Origin: Polyangiaceae bacterium
Lineage (GTDB): Bacteria; Myxococcota_A; Polyangia; Polyangiales; Polyangiaceae
Length of the DNA stretch: 64,000 nt
Direction: 5' to 3'
Assembly: GCA_016715885.1 (NCBI GenBank)
Contig: JADJXL010000020.1
Span: forward strand, 1,302,001 to 1,366,000
Positions 1 through 8,160 of this stretch are shown in pieces. The stretch's first letter is position 1. Each line of letters begins with the position of its first letter. Made by a program: the position numbers and the translations under genes. Below the pieces are notes generated by a model. That model made no database searches and was not told the origin of the DNA. It saw nothing but the letters and a program-made list of their open reading frames with translations.

Positions 1-1
1 C

Positions 2-1967
2 TCATAACGTCTCCAAGTATGCAATGAGCGCGGTTTTGTCGGCCGGTGAAATGACACCGCTGAACATGCGCTGGTTTTTCTCCGAAAGCAGCGCCTCCAG
101 CGTTTCATAACGCCCGTCGTGAAAATACGGCGCACTCCCGCGAATTCCCACGAGCGACGGCGTATCGAAAAATGTGCTGCGCTCTCCCTTCACACCACTT
201 CCAACATCGTGCGCAATTCGATCCGTGCCGCCCCCTTTGTGACACGTGTCGCACGAATACGATGCGTACACCTCTTTACCTCGTTTGACGAGCTCTTCAT
301 CGGCCGCCTTCGCCATCGGCGGCGCCGGAATCGATGCAACGAACGCAAGCAATGCATCGAAATCCGCAGCCGACGGCGGATCGCTCAACCCCGTTCCTCC
401 CAGCCGCTGCAGCGTATCTTTTACATGTTGCCGCACGTCCTTGTGCTCGCCGAACCACCCATACGGTGCCGTTCCTTCAATGCGCCCGGCAAGCATCATC
501 GTTTGTCGCTTCCCGTCGGGGCTCGTCCATACCAGCCCATCGTCACGCCCGTCGGGATGGCAATTCGCGCACGCCCGCGCCTGTGCAAGACGCGCGTCAC
601 GCGACGTGTGAAATAATCGCCGACCCCGATCCACCTTCGCATCCCGCTTTTCCCCCGCACGTTGCCACAACACCAGCGACTCGACCTTCTTCGCCTCGCG
701 ATCAATGCGCGATACCGCTCTGTCGAACTCCGACCACACCACGACGGTTTTGCCATTTTCATCCATCACGAGCCCACCTGGACCACCGGGCACGACGAAT
801 CGATGTTTTTCGGCAACCGTCGGATCGCCCACCCACGGGTCGTATTCGACCACCGCATCGATATCCATGCACGCAACGAACAGACTCTTGTCATCCGCCG
901 CCGCGCTTCGCGGAAGCATGCAATCCTGCGCGCTCGGCCCGTGAAACATCCCGTCCACGTGATTCGTAATCGATTTTTTTGCAATCGGATCCACCACGCT
1001 CACAATTTGCGCAACGGCCCGCGGTCCCGTTCCGGTCCCTCCATAACCACCCGTCGTCACGGAAGCTTCGGCTCCCGGATCGACGCTCGTATGCGGCACG
1101 AAAATCCGCAATGCATCGCGCAAGCCGTCTTTGCGCAGCCCATCCACCCGCGCCAGCGCATACCCTTGCGTTGCTTTGCGTGGATTCTTGTCGTCGAATC
1201 CATTCAAATTCGGCATCACCCGCCTTCCCGCCTGAAGCGACGCCGTCTCCGCTCTGCTCGACGCATTCTCCAAATCTACCGCAGACACGATTCCCCCGAC
1301 CGCATGCGTCACGAACGCCGTTTTGCCCTGGTTCACCACCATCACCGCACGAGGCTCGCGCGAAAGCGCAACCACGCGCACGACCCCCAAGTCCCCCGAA
1401 TTCAGCACCGTCAGCGCCGCGCCAAACCCGCTCGATACCAAAAGCTTGTCCCCCGTTTCCGCCAATGCCCACGGCTCCACCGCCGAAACACGCACCTTGC
1501 AGCGTTCTTCCAGCGGCTTCTGCATTGCATCGTCCGCCGCTTCCAAAAGCAACACATCCCCCGTATCGCGCAGCGCCACCGCAATTCGACCATCCGCGAG
1601 CACCCGCACGTGCCCTGGACGCCCACCCAGCGGCGTCACCGCAATCTGCCGCATCGATTCCACATCCACCGTGTGAATCGCTCGTTCATCGTGATCGGCC
1701 ACCAGCGCCAACAAATGCCCCCGCTCGCACGATGTCCACCGATGCACTCGCGGCCCCTGCATCCGCCGCGCGAGCTATACGTTTGGGCGACTTTGCAGCG
1801 CATCGAGGCGGCGTCACGGGCTTTGCCGAAGCTTGCGCCGCAATCGTAACCGATGCCGCCGGCGATGTGCTCGTCGAGCTCGTCGTATTGCACGCAACCA
1901 GCAATGTCGCCGATGTGACCGTGAGCGCGGCAAGCGAGATGAAAAGTGAATGCTTTCGAGATTGCAT
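2..1967 (-). CDS. Beta-propeller/di-heme cytochrome c lipoprotein (frameshifted)
   Basis: Probable periplasmic electron-transfer or peroxidase-type lipoprotein. The ATG at 1967 opens a lipoprotein signal (hydrophobic run ending in LLVAC) and an Ala/Ser/Thr-rich linker. That frame runs out at about 1686. The body of the protein continues in another frame from about 1762 to the TGA at 2-4 (586 codons). The body has YncE/YVTN-like propeller repeats over roughly the first 370 residues. Two haem c sites follow, CANCH (398-402) and CDTCH (504-508), with the GSAPYFHDGR stretch typical of the C-terminal haem domain of di-haem peroxidase/MauG-like proteins. A stop at 1775-1777 closes the body frame upstream, so the two halves belong to one gene split by one base. 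Reading the C run at 1754-1757 as three bases restores one frame (AADAGPRVHRW). Family assignment is good; exact substrate is unknown. Divergent from the lipoprotein at 2104. Confidence 0.8.
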
Positions 1968-2103
1968 GTGTGTGATGGAGGCTGAGGATCGTCGCTCCAA
2001 CGCCTTGTGGCTCGGGGCGATTCCTGCGTCAACACATCTTCCGCGATTCCATCGCGCGCATCCCAAGCTGTACGCGCCGAGCGGGTTATGGTAAGCACGA
2101 TCC

Positions 2104-2838
2104 ATGCGACGAACTTCCCTGCCCTGGCCCAGCGCAAACGCCACGTACAAAGCCGCCGTCGCCTCCGCCATGCTCGCGACGTCATGCACATCCACACCCG
2201 CACCCGTCGTTGCCGATCCAGGCCCGCCCGTGCCTGTCGTCGAGCATGTTCAAGTGCAAGAAATCCTCACGCCGCTCCCGCTCCGAGTTCGTTTGCCGGC
2301 TCGATATGGTGCCCAGCATGTCCTCGTATTCGTACTCATGTGGGGCACGCACGAATGGAAAGTCATGGAACTCGACCGCGAAGGCCAAGCGTGGAGCGGC
2401 GAAGTATCTTGTCGCGAAGTCAGTACCGTCACGGGAGATACGCGATATTTCTTCTTGGCCCTCGATTCAGCGGGACAACCCGTCGTCAGCAGTGGTTCTT
2501 CGGAATGGCCGCATGTCGCGACCATCGTGCGCAATCTCCCTGGCGGAGCCCAATCATTGCCGGGCGAATTCCGACCATTGCGATGCCATGATCCTGCCGA
2601 CTGCCCGCCCGATTTCCCAGGCTGTCCTGCATATGCCGTTGCGCGTCCTGCCTGCACCAGTCATTCGCAATGTTCGAGCGGCGCGTGTGAATGGGACGGC
2701 TATTGCGCTCCCATGCCGAAAGACACAGGCATTCAGACCGTGCAGCTCGGATCGGACGACGAGCGTCTCGCGGCTGCCGTGCGCGACGTGACGCGTCGTT
2801 ATCAAGCTGCGGCGGCGTCGTCGCGGCGATTCTTTTAG
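2104..2838 (+). CDS. Putative Cys-rich lipoprotein, unknown function
   Basis: The 244-residue product starts with a short basic N-terminus and a lipobox-like LATSC near residue 28. A Pro/Val-rich linker and a beta-rich domain follow. The C-terminal third has a cluster of cysteines (CHDPADCPPDFPGC, then CTSHSQCSSGAC), a spacing common in secreted myxobacterial proteins and probably disulphide-bonded. I do not recognise a catalytic motif. The gene lies 24 bp before the phytochelatin-synthase-like gene on the same strand, so the two may be co-transcribed. ATG at 2104 is the only start that keeps the signal peptide. Likely an envelope lipoprotein facing the periplasm; function unknown. Confidence 0.7.
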   Translation: MRRTSLPWPSANATYKAAVASAMLATSCTSTPAPVVADPGPPVPVVEHVQVQEILTPLPLRVRLPARYGAQHVLVFVLMWGTHEWKVMELDREGQAWSGEVSCREVSTVTGDTRYFFLALDSAGQPVVSSGSSEWPHVATIVRNLPGGAQSLPGEFRPLRCHDPADCPPDFPGCPAYAVARPACTSHSQCSSGACEWDGYCAPMPKDTGIQTVQLGSDDERLAAAVRDVTRRYQAAAASSRRFF

Positions 2839-2862
2839 GACGCACGAGCCGCGAATCATCTC

Positions 2863-3609
2863 ATGCGCAAAACACGCCGCATCGTCGTCATTGCATGCAC
2901 GAGCCTCGTTGCTCTCGGCAGCGCCGGTTTTGGCCTTCTCTATTGGAGGATCTCGAACCCCGTAAACGAGCGCCTCCCTTTGCCCCCGGAGCTCGTCTCG
3001 CTCGAATCCGACGAAGGCAAGACGCTGCTCGCGGAAAGCGACGCAAAAGCCGACACCGACGCGCTCCAAGCCCATTTCGAGACGCAGCAAAAAGCGAGCT
3101 GGTGCGGAGTTGCCAGTGCGGTAACCGTCCTCAATTCGTTTTTGCCACCATTGCAACTGACGCAGGAGAGCTTTTTCAACGATTGCACCGCCGAGGTGAG
3201 GTCGTCGTTTCGCGTCACCTTCGGCGGAATGCCGCTCGGATCGCTCGGACGGCTGATGGCATGTCATGGTGCGGATGCGAAAGTGCACCTTGCCGAAACC
3301 TCGTCACTCGAAGAATTCCGAAAGCTTGCAGTGGACAATTTGCGCAGGCCCGGCGATTTCCTCATCGTGAATTACCAGCGCTCCGAGGTCGGCCAAGCGC
3401 CCTTGGGACACATCTCGCCGGTATCTGCTTATCACTCGGGAAGTGATCGATTCTTGGTGCTCGATGTGGCGAGCTACAAATACCCGCCGGTCTGGGTGAA
3501 AGCCGAGAAACTCTGGAATGCCATGAAGACGCCCGATTCTGAATCCGGACATTCACGTGGCTTTCTTTTCGTGCGTCCAGCGGTCAATGGCAATCGCCGA
3601 CAACCGTGA
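2863..3609 (+). CDS. Phytochelatin synthase-like cysteine peptidase, membrane-anchored
   Basis: Member of the phytochelatin synthase family (papain-fold, clan CA). In prokaryotes such enzymes mainly cleave glycine from glutathione; in plants they polymerise gamma-Glu-Cys units. The 248-residue length fits the prokaryotic half-size form lacking the variable Cys-rich C-terminal domain. The expected triad is visible: Cys81 in KASWCGVAS, His183 in LGHISPVSAY, and Asp201 in LDVASYKYPPVW. Residues 7-28 form a single hydrophobic segment (signal peptide or anchor), so the enzyme acts outside the cytoplasm or at the membrane. That differs from a cytosolic glutathione-dependent role. It follows a Cys-rich lipoprotein by 24 bp. 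Family call is strong; the reaction is inferred. Confidence 0.85.
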   Translation: MRKTRRIVVIACTSLVALGSAGFGLLYWRISNPVNERLPLPPELVSLESDEGKTLLAESDAKADTDALQAHFETQQKASWCGVASAVTVLNSFLPPLQLTQESFFNDCTAEVRSSFRVTFGGMPLGSLGRLMACHGADAKVHLAETSSLEEFRKLAVDNLRRPGDFLIVNYQRSEVGQAPLGHISPVSAYHSGSDRFLVLDVASYKYPPVWVKAEKLWNAMKTPDSESGHSRGFLFVRPAVNGNRRQP

Positions 3610-3831
3610 CGCCCGGGCGCATTGCCCACGAATTTCCCGCCTCAACATTGAGCCTCCGCAGGCGACGCGCATTCGGCGCGTGCGAAGTGCACCGATTGCG
3701 CCTGCTCGTGCGCCGAACCGGAGCCCGAGGAGCGACTTGCGGCAATTTCAGCGAATTGCCGAAGCAGACGAAGTCTGGCACGGTCGATGCAATCGCCGAA
3801 GTCACCGACATACGGAACAAGGAGACTTCTC

Positions 3832-4482
3832 ATGCTGCGCATTCGACACATCCTCATGGCCTTGCCTCTTGCACTCATTTCGGTCGGCTGCACGCCTGCG
3901 GGTTGTTCCGGCGGGGATCCCGAGCAAGACAAGCCGGCCGATGAGCAATTCGTCGGCGCGGTCGAGCAAAGTCTCCCCCGTCCCGATCCCAACGCGTCGC
4001 AGCTTTATGGTACGTGGAGGGGTCCTCAAGTCCCGGGGCATTTCGACCTTCTCGTTTTGATGACGCATGGTCGATACCATTCGGCGGAGGCCGTCACGTG
4101 TGTCAATGCCCCGTGTGACCCCATTGTTCACGAGGGAGCGTTCAAGCTGTATACGCGCGAATCGCGCACCTACTTCGAGCTCGAAAGGACAGGCTCGGTC
4201 CCGTTGCGATACGAGTACGCGATATCGGAGAACAAGCTCCGTCTTCGTCCGCTCGTGCAGGGATCGGAATGGTTCGTGCTCGAGGATCCGGGGATTGCCT
4301 GGTGCAGCAACGACCGCGAATGCACGGTGCAGGCACTTCCGCCGGGCGTGTGCTCGGGCAAGTACGTATGCGGGCAGAATGCTTGCGCGTGGAAATGCGC
4401 GGCATTGGACCACGACACCGCGGCGGTTCCCGACACGGACACCGCGGGCGCTGTCAATGCTGGCGACACGCAGGCCCCGTAA
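3832..4482 (+). CDS. Putative Cys-rich lipoprotein, unknown function
   Basis: 216 residues from the ATG at 3832, preceded by a clear AAGGAG at 3819-3824; upstream in-frame starts lack this. The signal peptide ends in a lipobox (ISVGC), followed by a charged Asp/Glu/Lys linker. The core contains YGTWRGPQ and a beta-rich stretch that resembles small lipocalin-like folds, but I cannot assign it. The C-terminus has a disulphide-type knot (WCSNDREC, GVCSGKYVCGQNAC) and then an Asp/Thr/Ala-rich tail. This architecture recurs in myxobacterial envelope proteins. The 221 bp upstream, after the phytochelatin-synthase-like gene, show no other gene. Confidence 0.7.
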   Translation: MLRIRHILMALPLALISVGCTPAGCSGGDPEQDKPADEQFVGAVEQSLPRPDPNASQLYGTWRGPQVPGHFDLLVLMTHGRYHSAEAVTCVNAPCDPIVHEGAFKLYTRESRTYFELERTGSVPLRYEYAISENKLRLRPLVQGSEWFVLEDPGIAWCSNDRECTVQALPPGVCSGKYVCGQNACAWKCAALDHDTAAVPDTDTAGAVNAGDTQAP

Positions 4483-4507
4483 TCGGCGAGCGTAGGGAGA
4501 AGCAATC

Positions 4508-4729
4508 ATGGTGGCGCAATCCGCACTTGCCGTCGTCGACGGCATTCTCGAAAAAGCGAACAGCTCGGGCGCGCCGCCATGCAATGCCGTACGCATGCAG
4601 GCGGCGTGCATACGGGCCCTCATCGACGAAGTGGAATGTCACCCCGCGTCGAGCGGCATTGTCGGGTCCTTGCAGGAGCAGCTCGGCGACGAGGTGAATC
4701 GGCTGATGGAGCTGGTGCGAATGAGGTGA
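4508..4729 (+). CDS. Small hypothetical protein
   Basis: 73-residue protein with an alpha-helical, amphipathic look. It has two cysteines flanking the middle (PPCNAV, QAACIR) and a third in VECHP. The ATG at 4508 is preceded by GGGAGAA at good distance. It starts 25 bp after the lipoprotein on the same strand, so it could be the last gene of that unit, and it converges on the small gene ending at 4757. No signal peptide. I do not recognise a family. Confidence 0.5.
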   Translation: MVAQSALAVVDGILEKANSSGAPPCNAVRMQAACIRALIDEVECHPASSGIVGSLQEQLGDEVNRLMELVRMR

Positions 4730-4756
4730 GCGTCCACGCGTCGACTCCATTGCACT

Positions 4757-4987
4757 TCAATCCTCGAGCTCGGGCGGCTTCAAATCCGGATGCTCTCTAT
4801 AAATCGGCTCCATGATGTCCAGGAGCATCGTCCCCATGATCTGACCCACTGCGGCCCGATATCCCTCGAGCTCGGCCGCGCTGCTTGATTCCATGACCAG
4901 CCGCACGGACTCATTCAGCTTTGCCCCGTACTCCAGCATCAGTTGGTTGATCGTTTCGGCAACGTCTCTTTTCATCTCAGCATACAT
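4757..4987 (-). CDS. Small acidic helical protein, paralogue of the 5039-5305 product
   Basis: 76-residue cytosolic-looking protein, helical, ending in the motif EPIYREHPDLKP. The neighbouring gene at 5039-5305 ends with DPIFREHPDLIP, and the two align along most of their length, so they are tandem paralogues. This is the last gene of a minus-strand run that begins with the lipoprotein at 6768. The gap to the previous gene is 51 bp. Starts at 4987 or 4975 are both possible. Function unknown; a partner or immunity-type role is only a guess from its position. Confidence 0.6.
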   Translation of the reverse strand: MYAEMKRDVAETINQLMLEYGAKLNESVRLVMESSSAAELEGYRAAVGQIMGTMLLDIMEPIYREHPDLKPPELED

Positions 4988-5038
4988 CGTCGCACGCAGT
5001 TCCAGAACTTGAAACCGAAATCCGGGGCTCCATGACCG

Positions 5039-5305
5039 TCAGCCCGACTCTTTGACCATCTCCGTCAGGGTTGGACCTGCCATCGGTTCATAGTCCACGC
5101 CTTGCGGAATGAGATCCGGATGCTCGCGGAAAATGGGATCCGTAAGCCGATCCTGCATCTCGGAAAGAACGTACCCAACGCCTCGGCGCACAAGGCGGTC
5201 TTCCTCGTCGCCACAGTTTGCATGCGCAATTTGAACGACCTCGCTGAGGAGGTTGACGCAGGTTTGCAATCGAGCGACGATTTGTCGAGCTGTTTCCTCA
5301 TCCAT
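5039..5305 (-). CDS. Small acidic helical protein, paralogue of the 4757-4987 product
   Basis: 88 residues from the ATG at 5305; longer in-frame versions run into the preceding gene. The start overlaps the stop of the upstream zinc-ribbon gene (TGA at 5298-5300) by 8 bases, which suggests translational coupling. It is helical and Glu/Asp-rich, with the shared REHPDL motif near residue 67 and an extra C-terminal tail not present in its paralogue. No signal peptide or known catalytic motif. Confidence 0.6.
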   Translation of the reverse strand: MDEETARQIVARLQTCVNLLSEVVQIAHANCGDEEDRLVRRGVGYVLSEMQDRLTDPIFREHPDLIPQGVDYEPMAGPTLTEMVKESG

Positions 5306-6004
5306 GCGTTGGCTCTTGATAATTATCTCGTGCACGCATGGGCAGCATGTCACGAATTGATTCCGCAAGCGCACGAATGGTTTCTCCAAGCGAGTCACGG
5401 GTGGGCATCTCGACCCCGTACGCTTCAGCCACCGCATCCGCAAGGTTTTGCCATTTCGGGTCGACGGGTTGTCCGAGTTTCCCGGAAAGGTCGACCAGGG
5501 CAACGAGCTTCTCCGCTACACCAAGAAAAAGCTGGTCTCGATGGGCAAACGCTTCTTCGAGTGCGGACAGTGCCTCTCGGGGCCGTCCCAGAGCATCGAG
5601 CGCTTGCGCCTTTCGTAGCCGTGCTCCTGGCGCTCCCATGCGTTGGCAAACCCAAGCTGCGCCCAAGCAGCACAGGCCTGTTCCGCCTCGGTATATCGCC
5701 CCGCATCGAGCAAAGTCATTGCGCGAAAATGAGCCACGCGTCGCGCAAACTGGAGATCATGATCGCAATGACGGTGGGCTTCCATGAAGGCATCCAAGCA
5801 CGCGAGCGCCTCATCGATTTGCCCGCGTTCCTCCAACTCCATGTTGTGCCGCAAAACGTTCTCCAATTTGTCGCGTGCTTCGAGCCATTCGCGACACCTT
5901 GCGCATACAAGTGTGGGACGACCAGCGTACGCAAATGGCTCCGTCGCTTCGTTCTCCTTGCAAGACCAACAAGTACGAGGAGTTTCATGGGAAGACTGCT
6001 TCAT
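5298..6004 (-). CDS. Zinc-ribbon plus TPR-like protein (frameshifted)
   Basis: The N-terminus has two CxxC pairs (CWSC at about residue 12, CARC at about 34), a zinc-ribbon. Helical repeats resembling TPRs follow. The frame starting at 6004 runs well to about 5640 (through NAWERQ) and then becomes unrelated Arg-rich sequence. The natural continuation (ARLRKAQALDALGRPREAL, a TPR-like helix pair) lies in the next frame, ending at 5298. One inserted G near 5630-5640 would join them into one protein of about 235 residues. It sits 20 bp after the Cys-rich lipoprotein gene and overlaps the next gene, so it belongs to the same operon. Assembly error or a true pseudogene; cannot be told apart here. 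Confidence 0.6.
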
Positions 6005-6024
6005 GTTTCACTCCGAAACTCGAG

Positions 6025-6768
6025 TCAGTTCGAACTGAGACCGGGCGGACGATAACCGGGCCGGGGACACTTGTAGTCTGGCCAGTGGCCGCCTCTATGT
6101 TTGCACTCGTAAAAACATGACTTGCAATCCTTTTCCGTACCGAAATCGCCGATGTTCCAGCTCGGCTGCTTGTTGTCCATGAGGCACTGGTTCAACCAAG
6201 GCATGCACAAGTTTTCGATGCGACGCCAGCGCTTGATCGCTTCCGCCGTTTCGTCAACCGTCACCACGGCAACGTACACCGCTATCGTCACCCCAGCAGC
6301 CACGATCATGATCGGCCCCAGTGCGGCGAGGCCACCGGCCGCCTGCGCAATCCCCAACGGCTCCTTCGAATGCCGCATCCACTCGCCGCCCGAGAACGGC
6401 TCGGACGATCGCAACGGGATCGCCAACGGCGGGATCGACATCTCCACGAGCGCCCGCATCATGCACGATTCCATCGCACCGCTCGACAGCGTCGACTTGC
6501 CAAGCCGTACCTTGGAAACGGTGCCCTCGGCGGTCAAGTCGACGGTGAAACGCGTCTCGTGCGAGTATGTCGTCAACTCGCCCGCATGTTGCCGGACGCA
6601 TTCCTTCAAACTTTCAACCGTGTGTTCAGGAACGGTCGCTTGATCGGGTGCATCGAAGAAGCCGCTCGATGGCCGATGCTCGACATGCGCGCCGCCACAA
6701 CCGAACGACGTCAGCACGAGTATCGAAGCAATAGCAAACGCGCCTGACAAAGCTCCACGAACCCGCAT
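6025..6768 (-). CDS. Lipoprotein with TonB/AgmX-like domain and Cys-rich tail
   Basis: 247 residues; the ATG at 6768 has a strong GGAGGG upstream. The signal peptide ends in a lipobox (LTSFGC). Residues about 50-115 resemble the small C-terminal domain of myxobacterial AgmX/PglI-type gliding proteins: a CV start, RFTVDLTAEGTV, then a second Cys in SCMMRAL. A hydrophobic segment (about 135-165) comes next. The last 70 residues are rich in Trp and Cys (LCMPWLNQC, CKSCFYECK, YKCP), a compact disulphide-type domain of unknown role. It heads a four-gene minus-strand operon whose products are otherwise predicted cytosolic. The domain calls are by eye and moderate. Confidence 0.65.
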   Translation of the reverse strand: MRVRGALSGAFAIASILVLTSFGCGGAHVEHRPSSGFFDAPDQATVPEHTVESLKECVRQHAGELTTYSHETRFTVDLTAEGTVSKVRLGKSTLSSGAMESCMMRALVEMSIPPLAIPLRSSEPFSGGEWMRHSKEPLGIAQAAGGLAALGPIMIVAAGVTIAVYVAVVTVDETAEAIKRWRRIENLCMPWLNQCLMDNKQPSWNIGDFGTEKDCKSCFYECKHRGGHWPDYKCPRPGYRPPGLSSN

Positions 6769-6910
6769 GACGTCCCTCCGTCACGTCGAGGCAATCACGA
6801 GTGCGTCACCATGGGCAACTTTGCGTGACGTGCCCCAGCAGAACCGTGATGCTTCATACTCCCGTCGTGCTGCGGTCGTCAGGCGCGTGCATCTTTTCCC
6901 ATTTCCGCAT

Positions 6911-7204
6911 GCAGAAATCGTTTCCAACATCGTTTCGTGCACACTTCTGCAAGCCGAAGTCGTCTCCAACCGCCTTCCGCGCCGGTTTCGGCGTGCCGAA
7001 GTCGACACCAACTGCCTTCTGCGCCGGTTTCAGCATGCTGAAATCGTCACCCACGCCCTTTCGCACCCGTTTCGGCATGCCGAAGTCGACACCAACCGCC
7101 TTCCGCACCCGTTTCGGCATGCCGAAATCAACACCCACGCCCTTCCGCACCCGTTTCGGCATGCCGAAGTCGTCACCAACCGCCTTCCGCACCCGTTTCG
7201 GCAA
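6911..7204. repeat. 42-bp tandem minisatellite, seven copies
   Basis: Copies begin at 6911 (degenerate), 6953, 6995, 7037, 7079, 7121 and 7163, with a partial one at 7205. The period is exactly 42 bp and the core is GCCGAAGTCGTCACCAACCG. The later copies alternate between two subtypes (AAGTC...ACCAACCGCC and AAATC...ACCCACGCCC), giving an 84-bp higher-order unit. As 42 is a multiple of three, frames on both strands stay open, but no start, ribosome site or domain supports coding. It fills most of the 513-bp gap between the divergent genes at 6768 and 7282. The rest of that gap shows nothing else clear. Confidence 0.9.
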
Positions 7205-7281
7205 GCCGTCATCACTTTTTGTTGTGTCCATGCACGTCGCCGTCGCAATTTTGTTGCCCAGCACATCGTTCTTCCGATATT

Positions 7282-7956
7282 ATGGCTGTCATGGATAAAC
7301 CTCACGAAAATGCAGCTACCTCGCAGTACATCCCTCGAGGCGCATTCAGCGTCGCCGCAGTTCGAGCGGACCCCGAAACCACCGGGATGGAGGTTCCATT
7401 CGCTGCCGTTCAACAGGAGCTCAAAACGAAGCACCGTGCGAGCGAAGATTTGGAGGAAACGGTCGAGGAGCACGAGGCGGTCATCATCGTGCGCGATCGC
7501 GCTGTCGACAAGATCGTGCGCTCCTTCGATTTGCGGCTGCTCGACATGGTCGACAAGAACCGCGACGATCCGCGATATCGACGGTATTTCCCCCAAGGAC
7601 TGCGAGCGGTCACCGAGGCAGATGCGCGCCAGGCGGAACCGAAGCTCGTACGCGATATCATCAAAACGCTCGACGAGGACAAGGCCAAGCCAGGATTCGA
7701 TGCGCTGCACGCAGAATTTCACGACAAGCTGCTCGCAAGCGTGCAAGCAGTGGAGGCCGCCGATGCTGCATGCGCGGAAGTGGAAGCGCAACTCGCGTTT
7801 TTGCAGGACAAGGTCTTGGCAGAAATAAAGGTCCGGTGGGTCGAAGAGCGAAAGAAGCTCTATGCGGAGCTGTCGAAGAAGTATCCGCACGACCCGTCGC
7901 GGGTGGAGTCGTATTTCGCACGCTTTGCAAAGCCGCGCAAAAAGAAGGCGGAGTAG
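7282..7956 (+). CDS. Coiled-coil hypothetical protein
   Basis: 224-residue soluble protein rich in Glu, Lys, Asp and Ala. Long helices have heptad character (residues about 40-75 and 155-205) and the basic tail ends in KPRKKKAE. No signal peptide, membrane segment or catalytic motif. ATGs at 7282 and 7291 are both possible, and neither has a clear ribosome site. The upstream ORF extension to 7219 falls in the minisatellite flank and looks non-coding. It is an isolated gene next to the repeat array. Function unknown. Confidence 0.65.
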   Translation: MAVMDKPHENAATSQYIPRGAFSVAAVRADPETTGMEVPFAAVQQELKTKHRASEDLEETVEEHEAVIIVRDRAVDKIVRSFDLRLLDMVDKNRDDPRYRRYFPQGLRAVTEADARQAEPKLVRDIIKTLDEDKAKPGFDALHAEFHDKLLASVQAVEAADAACAEVEAQLAFLQDKVLAEIKVRWVEERKKLYAELSKKYPHDPSRVESYFARFAKPRKKKAE

Positions 7957-7963
7957 GCAGCCA

Positions 7964-8113
7964 TCACGCCGCCAATACGTCGTTCAGCTCCTTCAAAATG
8001 CCCCGCAGATCCTTCCCGAATACCTGCGTCGCCGTGCCCAGTCCGCCCGCTTCGACGAACGGCGTGTAATCGAAAGTGCCTACGAGACTTTTGTTGCTCG
8101 TCTTTTTCTTGCC
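7964..8113 (-). pseudogene. C-terminal gene remnant or small gene with no standard start
   Basis: This frame encodes about 50 residues with a well-behaved codon pattern (about three quarters G/C in third positions). The sequence includes SLVGTFDYTPFVEAGGLG and ends in KELNDVLAA. No ATG, GTG or TTG lies in frame before the divergent gene at 8161, so a complete gene is unlikely. It could be the 3' end of a decayed gene, or a small gene broken by a one-base error near the AAAA run. Low confidence. Confidence 0.3.
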
Positions 8114-8160
8114 AGGTTTCTCCGTTTTCCGGTAGTGTCGCGCGTACCGGGGAGAACGAC

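Noticed and set aside
662..1849. A 395-codon plus-strand ORF rich in Arg and His
   Set aside because: Antisense shadow of the cytochrome gene; low-complexity composition and no start site support.
4757..6768. Toxin-immunity operon
   Set aside because: The paralogues and Cys/Trp tail allow it, but nothing in the sequence shows toxicity or a secretion route; kept only as a possibility.
6911..7204. CRISPR array
   Set aside because: The repeats are contiguous with no unique spacers, and no cas gene is in the window.
6801..7298. Repeat proteins on either strand across the minisatellite
   Set aside because: Open only because 42 is a multiple of three; no ribosome site, domain or signal peptide.
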